From: Undibacterium sp.
Lineage (GTDB): Bacteria > Pseudomonadota > Gammaproteobacteria > Burkholderiales > Burkholderiaceae_D
Direction: 5' to 3'
Assembly (NCBI GenBank): GCA_019752975.1
Contig: JAIELM010000331.1
Location: 1-5,584, forward strand
Length of the DNA stretch: 5,584 nt
The notes under the pieces were generated by a model, which was given only the letters and a program-made list of their open reading frames with translations, was not told the origin of the DNA and made no database searches. Within the stretch, counting starts at the first letter, position 1; every line of letters begins with the position of its first letter. Shown here piece after piece: positions 1 to 5,584 of this stretch. A program made the position numbers and the translations under genes.

Positions 1-41
1 AATCCTAAGATGACGCTATCTATCACACTTAGAAGTCTGCC

Positions 42-1274
42 ATGCATAGCACCAGTCAAGGTATTGATCGATCCGTCGAGCTACTTTTTGATCGAGAAGA
101 TCGTCAAAAAAAAATCCGCCGCGCCATGTTATTTGGCGGTTTCTCTAGCTTTTCTATGCTGTATTGCGTACAGCCATTAATGCCTTTGCTGGCAGACAGT
201 TTTCAACTAAGTGCGACACAAACTAGTTGGGTCTTATCCATATCGACCTTGTGTTTAGCGCTCTCTTTGGTGGTGTGTAGTTTAATCAGTGAAGTAATAG
301 GTCGCAAACCGATGATGATTTGGGCGGTCAGCATTTCTGCCTGCACCACGCTACTTTGCAGTTTGGTACAAAGCTACCCTCAACTACTGATGCTACGCGC
401 CTTGCTTGGTCTCGCTTTAGGGGGCATGCCCGCTGTGGCGATTGCCTACTTGAGCGAAGAGGTGGAGCCTACCGCACTCGCCAGTACGATCGGTCTCTAT
501 ATTGCTGGCAGTGCGCTAGGCGGCATGTCTGGTCGCCTGATCAATGCACTGCTGTGTGATTTTCTCGCGTGGCAAGCGGCGTTTGCCATCATGGGCGGCA
601 TAGGTCTCTACAGTGCGTGGGAGTTTTGGCGCAACCTGCCTGAGGCGCACCATTTTAAGCCCCATCAGCGCACCGAAGAATCAGCGCTAGTGAGTATTAT
701 CGCCAGCTTTCGCCGTCACCTCGCACTTCGCCCGTTAGTCACGCTATTCACCTTAGGCTTTATATTGACAGGCTGCTTTACTAGCTTTTATAACTACATC
801 AGTTTTCGTTTGGTGGCTGCACCTTTCCACTTTTCACAAGCGAGCTTAGGCGCGATTTCTATTTTCTTTCTATTAGGAATGGCAGGCTCGATTTGGGTAG
901 GCTCATTAGTAGCGCACTATGGACGCTATCGACTAATCCAGTTAGCCTTAATCAGCATGGTGCTGGGATTGTTGCTGACCTTGTCTTCGCAGATTTACCT
1001 GATCGTCGCGGGCACCGCGCTATTCACCTTGAGCTTCTTCGCTGCACATAGCGTCGCCAGTAGCAGCATTGCACAACTTGCGAGCGCACCTAAGGCCTTG
1101 GCTTCCGCAATTTATCTATTTTGCTACTACAGCGGTGCCAGCGTTTTGGGTTCGGTCGGAGGCATATTTTGGACACGTTTTGCTTGGATGGGAATGGTGT
1201 TTTTTCAAACCGCATTGCTGATATTGGCTTTTACCTTGATTAGCTTACTTCAGCCCACTCAAGACCCACATTAA
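42..1274 (+). CDS. MFS transporter, YnfM-like, 12 transmembrane helices
   Basis: This is an inner-membrane secondary transporter of the major facilitator superfamily, probably a proton-coupled exporter of a small molecule whose identity cannot be read from the sequence. The 410 residues fit the usual family length. About twelve hydrophobic helices can be placed, roughly at residues 29-51, 63-84, 92-111, 114-136, 147-171, 176-194, 230-254, 266-290, 297-315, 317-338, 351-372 and 381-404, with a polar central loop near 195-229. The loop between helices 2 and 3 carries a motif A variant, SEVIGRKPMM (residues 83-92). The N-terminal features (YCVQPLMPLLADSF, residues 41-54) resemble the E. coli YnfM subgroup. 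An in-frame TAG at 30-32 leaves ATG 42 as the first possible ATG; AGAAG at 31-35 is a modest ribosome binding site. The PLP enzyme gene follows after 19 bases, so co-transcription is likely. A run of nine A lies in codons 22-25, ahead of helix 1. The family call is firm; the substrate is unknown. Confidence 0.93.
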   Translation: MHSTSQGIDRSVELLFDREDRQKKIRRAMLFGGFSSFSMLYCVQPLMPLLADSFQLSATQTSWVLSISTLCLALSLVVCSLISEVIGRKPMMIWAVSISACTTLLCSLVQSYPQLLMLRALLGLALGGMPAVAIAYLSEEVEPTALASTIGLYIAGSALGGMSGRLINALLCDFLAWQAAFAIMGGIGLYSAWEFWRNLPEAHHFKPHQRTEESALVSIIASFRRHLALRPLVTLFTLGFILTGCFTSFYNYISFRLVAAPFHFSQASLGAISIFFLLGMAGSIWVGSLVAHYGRYRLIQLALISMVLGLLLTLSSQIYLIVAGTALFTLSFFAAHSVASSSIAQLASAPKALASAIYLFCYYSGASVLGSVGGIFWTRFAWMGMVFFQTALLILAFTLISLLQPTQDPH

Positions 1275-1293
1275 TTTTATTTTTTTATTTACG

Positions 1294-2466
1294 ATGAATC
1301 AAACTAACTCCCTCATTGCGGCCGATAACGACGAGTATTGGACTTATCTCAGCGCCCATTTTCCAAGCTCACCCGCTTTCATCAATTTAGAAAATGGCTA
1401 TTGTGGCGTACTAGCGCACCCGGTTCTCAATGCCTTGCAGCGCTATCAAAGTGAAATCAATAGCGAATCGTCCTATTTTCTACGCACCCGATGGAAGGAG
1501 CAATTGTTATTGGTGAAGTTGGCGCTCGCAAAATTCTGTGGCGTGGATTCGAATGAACTTTTGATCACACGTAATTTGACTGAATCGTTTGCAAGCTATC
1601 CGCACGCCTATCCATTCAAAATAGGTGATGAAATCATCTACGCGGATATTGACTACGATAGCGTCCAACAAATCGTTACCAACATTGCAAAAGCGAAGAA
1701 ACTCGCACTAATTCGTCTCTCGATCGCCAACCAAGCACTCTCTGACGAGGACTTGGTAAGTCTGTACGAGCAGGCGATCACAGCCAACACGCGCATCATC
1801 ATACTGACCCACTTATTGCACAGAAATGGACAAATCCTACCGGTCGCCAAGATAGCCCAAATGGCACGGCGTCATCAAGTCGATGTTTTTGTCGACGCCG
1901 CACATTCGTTCGCGCACCTCGACTATCAACTACCAGATCTGGCTAGTGATTTTGTCGGCGTTAATTTACATAAATGGTTGGGTGCGCCACTGGGCACTGG
2001 TCTACTGTTTATTCGACGGGAACGCCTAGCAGAAATGAGCGCGACTGGCGCATCGGATATCGAAGAATTGGGATTTGCCGGCACCTTCGCACCGGCCCCG
2101 GTCTTAGCGATCGCTGATGCGATTTGCTTTCATCAATCGATAGGTACGAGTAACATTGAGCATCGCTTGCGCCATCTCAGTCAATACTGGCTGCAACAGC
2201 TAAACCAATTGCCAGAAATTAGACAACATACACCTGATGATCCACAACGGTCTTGTGCGATTCGCGCAATTAGCATAGACGGCATTTCAGCAAACGAGGT
2301 GGTTGATTATCTTATGAGTGAACATCAGATTTTTACCGTATTACGTACCATTGGGGAACAGGATGTGGTACGTATCACACCCCATGTTTTTACTAGCAAA
2401 GCAGCGCTTGATCGTTTAGTTATGGCGATCAAAAAATTGGTCGCAATCCAGCGCTTCAATGCATAG
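1294..2466 (+). CDS. PLP-dependent class V aminotransferase-fold enzyme (isopenicillin N epimerase / cysteine desulfurase-like)
   Basis: This is a cytoplasmic pyridoxal-phosphate enzyme of fold type I, class V. Members include amino-acid epimerases, C-S lyases, desulfurases and kynureninase-like enzymes; the exact reaction here is not assigned. Landmarks appear in the expected order: an N-terminal FINLENGYCG (residues 29-38, the family's 'YLNHGSFG' position); TRNLTES at 92-98 for cofactor phosphate contacts; VDVFVDAAHSFAHL with Asp201 for the pyridine nitrogen and His204; NLHKWLGAPLGTG with Lys227 as the probable Schiff-base lysine; GFAGTFAPAP at 260-269, where family members have a Gly-Thr contributing to the cofactor site; and VVRITPHVF with Arg360 as a likely substrate-carboxylate ligand. 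At 390 residues it is full length. No Tat or Sec signal is present. The 19 bases before the ATG are almost all T and A and lack a Shine-Dalgarno sequence, which suggests translation coupled to the upstream transporter. All key residues seem intact, so an active enzyme is expected. Confidence 0.92.
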   Translation: MNQTNSLIAADNDEYWTYLSAHFPSSPAFINLENGYCGVLAHPVLNALQRYQSEINSESSYFLRTRWKEQLLLVKLALAKFCGVDSNELLITRNLTESFASYPHAYPFKIGDEIIYADIDYDSVQQIVTNIAKAKKLALIRLSIANQALSDEDLVSLYEQAITANTRIIILTHLLHRNGQILPVAKIAQMARRHQVDVFVDAAHSFAHLDYQLPDLASDFVGVNLHKWLGAPLGTGLLFIRRERLAEMSATGASDIEELGFAGTFAPAPVLAIADAICFHQSIGTSNIEHRLRHLSQYWLQQLNQLPEIRQHTPDDPQRSCAIRAISIDGISANEVVDYLMSEHQIFTVLRTIGEQDVVRITPHVFTSKAALDRLVMAIKKLVAIQRFNA

Positions 2467-2489
2467 GTTTATTAAGTACCTCTGACCAA

Positions 2490-2527
2490 TAATGCTACAC
2501 TCGGATTAAGCTACATATGTAGCATTA
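2490..2527. repeat. Inverted repeat with nested 14-base palindrome in the 2466-2621 gap
   Basis: TAATGCTACA at 2490-2499 is perfectly repeated in inverted form as TGTAGCATTA at 2518-2527, giving a 10-bp stem with an 18-base loop. The right arm also belongs to a second perfect palindrome, GCTACATATGTAGC (2510-2523), so GCTACA occurs twice direct and once inverted. The two foldings exclude each other. It starts 24 bases after the stop codon of the PLP enzyme and 131 bases before the next start. No T-run follows, so it is a poor match to an intrinsic terminator. It could be a binding site for a dimeric regulator or a 3'-end stem-loop. The symmetry is directly visible; the role is inference. Confidence 0.6.
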
Positions 2528-2554
2528 CTTAGGTCTCTTACACTTGTGACTGTC

Positions 2555-2574
2555 TGCGCTGGAAAATCGGCGCA
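2555..2574 (+). other. Small hairpin in the leader of the 2621 gene
   Basis: TGCGCTG (2555-2561) pairs with CGGCGCA (2568-2574) through seven pairs including one G-T wobble, around a six-base loop. No T-run follows, so it is not a standard terminator. It lies 46 bases before the start codon and could be a leader structure if transcription begins upstream. A stem this short can also arise by chance. I found no convincing -35/-10 pair in the 154-base gap. Confidence 0.3.
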
Positions 2575-2620
2575 AACATAAATCAAGGTATCAACATTTT
2601 GAGTTACGCCAAGAATAAAC

Positions 2621-3985
2621 ATGAAGATTTCTCGCAATTGCTCATACTGGTTTTACTTGTGCTTGCTTAGTCTATTTCCAACGCTTGCCTACGCCCATAC
2701 CGGCGGTCTAGCGATTGGCTTTTTCGTGTTGATATTTAGTGGCGGCCTTGCCATCGTCATCGCAGTCATCGCGATATCAATCATAGGCTTCAAGGGTGCT
2801 AGTGGACTAAAGCAGATGGGTGCTGGCGTTGTCGTGTGGGTACTCGCTTTCGCTTTGATTGCAAGCCTGACGATATTCGCCTGGCAGAAGTCGGTGCAAA
2901 ACGAGCGGGAGAGTAGGGTAAGTGCCATGCAGCTTGAACGGGACAATGCGACTCCAAGGTCTCGTGATAGTGACTTAAAACAAGTCGCCTGTGACGACGA
3001 CATCAACAAAATACGCGCCGAGTTAGCGAAAAACAAGCACAGCCGAAGAGATGCCATCATCGCCTATGAAGACTGCGCTGTCGCGCACGTCAATGTGGAG
3101 ATCGCTGATTTACTCCTGAAGCAAATATTAATTTCTGCAGGCCTCGCAAGTAGAAACGCGCATTGCCCGTACTTAACTCCAGTTTTCCGTCAAATCGGCA
3201 AACGAATTGATCTGCAATTACTCGCCCTATTCACCAAGAGAAAACTAAGTCTGGACTGTCTCGACGAGTCTGAACGCGATAAGTCTCACAAAATCCCAAC
3301 TTGGTGGAAAGAAACACAAGCCACGCGTGCTATGACTGATCCAAACTACGCGGCTTATTTAGTTGTTTTACAAAGCGCTGGGGTTAAACTCGATGTGGAT
3401 TTGGGTGGACGCAATTTACTTTCCTATGCCTTTTCCTATGGGCATGCCGATACCATTGCGCTACTGCTCAACGAGCAATCCTTAGCTTTCCACGCCTCGC
3501 CCGCTGGCTCAGAGTGGACCGCTTTACAGTATTGGATCTTGCGACAACATGCTTATCACCCGCCGTCTGTCGATGGAGTGCTAACTATTCCCAAACTATC
3601 AGAGCGAGAGATCAAAGCACTACAGGCGCAATTACCAGAGCTTACACAGGATGAAATTAACTTCATTGATGGTGCCGGACGACGTTTTAACGGTTGGTCG
3701 GCCATGCCTGATGGCGGTGCGGCCTTGTTTCGTTATCTGCGCGTACGCGGTATGCAATTGCACATCCCCAATCAGGAAAGCAAGGGTCTCTTTGAGGGTG
3801 GAACACCATTATCTCCGGCTCTGTTGCGCGAGTTAGATCAATTGAGCGATGTTCAATTACGGGAACTTAGCTGCAAAAAAAATCACGAAGGTACAGTGAA
3901 AATTTCTCTCTATACAGACGCAAAAATGGAACACAACATGTCTATCGTCAACTATCTAGAAAAACGTAAAGTAACTACCTGCTAA
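2621..3985 (+). CDS. Hypothetical envelope protein with signal peptide, two membrane helices and ankyrin-like C-terminal region
   Basis: I do not recognise this 454-residue protein. The N-terminus reads as a Sec signal peptide (residues 1-25, probable cleavage after AYA before HTGG). Two strongly hydrophobic, glycine-rich segments follow at about 29-57 and 66-88, so the mature protein is probably anchored in the inner membrane. Residues 89-150 are charged and probably helical. The remaining 300 residues are soluble, with scattered cysteines (124, 152, 182, 213, 418, 454). Residues 263-284 (GGRNLLSYAFSYGHADTIALLL, described here by its Gly-x-x-Leu-Leu ... Gly-His-Ala ... Leu-Leu-Leu pattern) look like one ankyrin repeat; flanking segments near 243-258 and 299-312 could be degenerate neighbours. 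An in-frame TGA at 2600-2602 leaves this ATG as the only plausible ATG start; AAGAA at 2611-2615 is a weak ribosome binding site. Ankyrin-like segments usually bind proteins, but no partner is evident. Existence as a gene is well supported; function is unknown. Confidence 0.8.
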   Translation: MKISRNCSYWFYLCLLSLFPTLAYAHTGGLAIGFFVLIFSGGLAIVIAVIAISIIGFKGASGLKQMGAGVVVWVLAFALIASLTIFAWQKSVQNERESRVSAMQLERDNATPRSRDSDLKQVACDDDINKIRAELAKNKHSRRDAIIAYEDCAVAHVNVEIADLLLKQILISAGLASRNAHCPYLTPVFRQIGKRIDLQLLALFTKRKLSLDCLDESERDKSHKIPTWWKETQATRAMTDPNYAAYLVVLQSAGVKLDVDLGGRNLLSYAFSYGHADTIALLLNEQSLAFHASPAGSEWTALQYWILRQHAYHPPSVDGVLTIPKLSEREIKALQAQLPELTQDEINFIDGAGRRFNGWSAMPDGGAALFRYLRVRGMQLHIPNQESKGLFEGGTPLSPALLRELDQLSDVQLRELSCKKNHEGTVKISLYTDAKMEHNMSIVNYLEKRKVTTC

Positions 3986-4009
3986 AACAAAATCACTGCT
4001 ACCAATTCT

Positions 4010-4015
4010 TATACT
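4010..4015 (+). promoter_or_regulatory. Possible -10 element before the DUF885 gene
   Basis: TATACT matches the sigma-70 -10 consensus at five of six positions. The region 17 bases upstream (around 3987-3992, ACAAAA) does not resemble a -35 box, and there is no TGn extension. Transcription from it would start about ten bases before the ATG, leaving almost no leader. It may be a weak promoter or chance; read-through from the upstream gene is the alternative. Confidence 0.22.
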
Positions 4016-4031
4016 AAAGTTTCCTTCCATA

Positions 4032-5393
4032 ATGAAAAAAACTCAAACTATCCTCACCCCACTCCTGTTATGCCTGTTCACTGGCCTCACTAGCGTCGCC
4101 ACCAATTCGTTTGCCAACGAGACCGACCGCATCGACCAATTCATCGCCAACTACAGTAAAACCTATGTGCGCTTGGGTTTAGATGGTGAAATGGATTTGT
4201 CCTATCAAAAACAAATCAAGCTTTTTTTAGAAAGTAAAACCCTGCCACAACAAACCGCTTTTTTTCAACAATTGAAAAAACAAAGTACGGCAATAAAGCA
4301 ATCGCCGGTATTGAAACAGGCATCAAGTTGTCAAGCACTACAGCTACAGCAAATTGATTTTGAAATTGAATTACACCAAGAAAAATTGGCGCTCATCAAA
4401 CGCTACCAAGCACTGGGAACACAAGCCCATATTTCCGATCAGGGACTAGCCAAAAGCAGCTTGGGCAAAGCATGGTATGCCCTACTCCGCAAAGCTTGGC
4501 TCACCACGGATAGCCAACCAGAACAACTGATGGAGATGGGAAAATCAGAGCTCAAGCACGCACAGGAACGCTATCTCTCGCTGCAAACCCGCATGGGTTA
4601 TGCGGGACGCGATACTGAATTTTTTAGCTATCTGCAAAGTGCGGCATTTGACTATCCTGACGGCAGCACGCCGCAAGCAGATTATGAACATAGGCAAGCC
4701 ATCATTGAGCAGCATATGACAACACTATTTTTTCCAAATAGCATTCATGCTCCGCACATCAAAGCCTCCACTCAGGGTGCAGCTTTACCCGTAGATGGTT
4801 ATTACGAACCAGAAGAAAAAACCTTCTATTTCAATCGCTCAAAATCACACTACCAACGACGAGATATCGATTGGTTGTTGCTACATGAAAGCACGCCAGG
4901 ACACCATTACCAAAGTCGTTACGCGATTGAACAAGCCGCCTGCCCTACTCCATTACCGCATGGTTTTTATTCGGCCTATGCAGAGGGTTGGGGTGCCTAT
5001 GTAGAAACCTTAGGCAAGGAACTCGGCCTATTCCAACAAGATGCCGATGAATTAGGTGCAGTCGAATGGGACTTAGTACGCTCTATTCGTGTCATTCTGG
5101 ACGTCGGCATCAACTATTTGGCGTGGAGTGAACAGGATGCAAAAGACTTTTGGCAAACGCAGTTACCCATGTTGCCTGCGTTGGCAGATCGTGAAATCAA
5201 ACGAGTAAGAAACTGGCCAGCACAGGCGATTACCTACAAACTGGGCGCAGTGAAATTTCGCCAATTACGCGAAGCTGAGCAACAACGATTGGGCAAAAAT
5301 TTTGACCTCCGCCAGTTTCACCACAGCATGCTGAAATTTGGCCCATTGCCAATAGCGATTTTGGATCAGGTACTGGTGCGTGATACACCTTAA
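4032..5393 (+). CDS. Secreted DUF885 family protein, putative metallopeptidase-like
   Basis: This protein belongs to the DUF885 family (Pfam PF05960), whose members are generally exported and are thought to be zinc-dependent hydrolases, although function is poorly defined. Residues 1-28 form a Sec signal peptide (MKKTQ, hydrophobic core 9-24, likely cleavage after SFA before NE), so it should act in the periplasm or outside. The family signature HESTPGHH is at 285-292 (His285, Glu286, His291, His292 as probable metal or catalytic residues). It is followed by AYAEGWGAY (315-323, with Glu318), ADREIKRVRNWPAQAITYKLG (385-405, typified by the Pro-Gln/Ala-Gln-Ala pattern and Tyr402) and FHHSMLKFGPLP (429-440), all typical of the family's C-terminal half. 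The N-terminal half is helical and divergent. At 453 residues it is shorter than the 550-600 common in the family, apparently because of a compact N-terminal half. Cys100 and Cys304 could form a disulfide in the periplasm. No Shine-Dalgarno sequence precedes the ATG; the bases before it are pyrimidine-rich. The family call is firm; the substrate is not known. Confidence 0.93.
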   Translation: MKKTQTILTPLLLCLFTGLTSVATNSFANETDRIDQFIANYSKTYVRLGLDGEMDLSYQKQIKLFLESKTLPQQTAFFQQLKKQSTAIKQSPVLKQASSCQALQLQQIDFEIELHQEKLALIKRYQALGTQAHISDQGLAKSSLGKAWYALLRKAWLTTDSQPEQLMEMGKSELKHAQERYLSLQTRMGYAGRDTEFFSYLQSAAFDYPDGSTPQADYEHRQAIIEQHMTTLFFPNSIHAPHIKASTQGAALPVDGYYEPEEKTFYFNRSKSHYQRRDIDWLLLHESTPGHHYQSRYAIEQAACPTPLPHGFYSAYAEGWGAYVETLGKELGLFQQDADELGAVEWDLVRSIRVILDVGINYLAWSEQDAKDFWQTQLPMLPALADREIKRVRNWPAQAITYKLGAVKFRQLREAEQQRLGKNFDLRQFHHSMLKFGPLPIAILDQVLVRDTP

Positions 5394-5399
5394 GGTATC

Positions 5400-5419
5400 G
5401 CTAAAGGTAAGTATTTAGC
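5400..5419 (+). other. Short stem-loop after the DUF885 gene
   Basis: GCTAAA (5400-5405) and TTTAGC (5414-5419) form a six-pair stem with an eight-base loop, starting seven bases after the stop codon. No T-run follows, and the stem is weak, so it is not a convincing terminator by itself. It could contribute to 3'-end protection. Confidence 0.25.
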
Positions 5420-5433
5420 TCACTAGGTATGCC

Positions 5434-5522
5434 GTCTTTCCCGCAAGTTTTTAGCGGGAATCCAGCGACTTTAGTTACGTAACGAACGCCATTGGATTCC
5501 CGCCTAAACCCCAGTGAATGAC
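5434..5522. repeat. Degenerate palindromic intergenic repeat (GTCATTCCCGC type)
   Basis: GCGGGAATCCA (5454-5464) is repeated in perfect inverted form as TGGATTCCCGC (5493-5503). The pairing continues outward as TTTA (5450-5453) with TAAA (5505-5508) past one unpaired base. The outer ends, GTCTTTCCC (5434-5442) and GTGAATGAC (5514-5522), are imperfect inverted copies, seven of nine matching. A left sub-hairpin TTCCCGC/GCGGGAA (5438-5444 with 5454-5460) competes with the long stem, and the centre holds a perfect palindrome GTTACGTAAC (5474-5483). This architecture matches the short non-coding palindromic repeats (GTCATTCCCGC...GCGGGAATGAC) found between genes in many proteobacteria; copy number elsewhere in this genome cannot be seen. 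It could fold in mRNA and protect or end the upstream transcript, but there is no T-run. The remaining bases to 5584 show no gene. Confidence 0.7.
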
Positions 5523-5584
5523 ATAAAACAGGGTGGAATATTCTGAAGCTGATCTAGCATATTCTAAAACTTATCTGGCCGTCT

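Noticed and set aside
320..559. 79-codon open frame on the + strand inside the transporter gene
   Set aside because: Out of frame with a clear MFS protein; its translation shows no domain-like pattern and no ribosome binding site.
1272..1293. T-run after the transporter stop codon as an intrinsic terminator
   Set aside because: No GC-rich stem precedes the T-run; the end of the transporter gene does not fold into a clear hairpin.
1653..1850. 65-codon reverse-strand open frame inside the PLP enzyme gene
   Set aside because: Lies opposite well-conserved PLP enzyme sequence and has no recognisable features; shadow of the real gene.
2689..3060. 123-codon reverse-strand open frame inside the unknown membrane protein gene
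   Set aside because: The opposite strand encodes a coherent signal peptide and membrane helices, whereas this frame resembles no known protein type and is best explained as an antisense shadow.
3651..3836. 61-codon + strand open frame inside the unknown protein gene
   Set aside because: Out of frame with a 454-codon gene, with no start signal or domain pattern.
4052..4073. Lipoprotein signal in the DUF885 protein
   Set aside because: The only early cysteine (Cys14) is in the middle of the hydrophobic core and lacks a lipobox with small residues before it; cleavage after SFA at residue 28 fits better.
4795..5004. 69-codon + strand open frame across the DUF885 active-site region
   Set aside because: It overlaps the conserved HExxPGHH region in another frame; no support as a gene.
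5434..5522. CRISPR repeat or standard rho-independent terminator
   Set aside because: There is no array of evenly spaced direct repeats, and neither hairpin is followed by a T-run; the symmetry fits a dispersed palindromic repeat.

Overview
The window carries four complete protein genes, all on the + strand, with short gaps. Base composition looks moderate, slightly below 50% GC by eye. The proteins (a 12-helix MFS transporter, a class V PLP enzyme and a DUF885 protein with a signal peptide) and the GTCATTCCCGC-type palindromic repeat at the right end suggest a Gram-negative proteobacterium. A betaproteobacterium of the Burkholderiales (Oxalobacteraceae-like) is my best guess, but this is inference and cannot be proved from the window.

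Layout: positions 1-41 are a short leader without a recognisable promoter. Positions 42-1274 encode an MFS transporter of the YnfM type. After a 19-base T-rich gap, 1294-2466 encode a PLP-dependent class V aminotransferase-fold enzyme related to isopenicillin N epimerase and cysteine desulfurases. The two genes are probably one transcription unit. A 154-base gap holds a nested palindrome (2490-2527) and a small hairpin. Positions 2621-3985 encode an unrecognised envelope protein with a signal peptide, two likely membrane helices and a C-terminal region with weak ankyrin-like character. After 46 bases, 4032-5393 encode a secreted DUF885 protein with the HExxPGHH motif. The last 191 bases contain no gene but hold an 89-base degenerate palindromic repeat of the type dispersed between genes in many proteobacterial genomes.

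How the genes may work together: the transporter and PLP enzyme look like a small metabolite module (modify an amino-containing compound and move it across the inner membrane), substrate unknown. The other two genes both encode exported or membrane proteins and are close enough to be co-transcribed, but no shared pathway is evident. I see no phage, transposase, CRISPR, toxin-antitoxin, tRNA or rRNA signal, and no clear evidence of a new multi-gene system. The least explained items are the 2621-3985 protein, the palindrome upstream of it, and the unassigned substrate of the transporter/enzyme pair.
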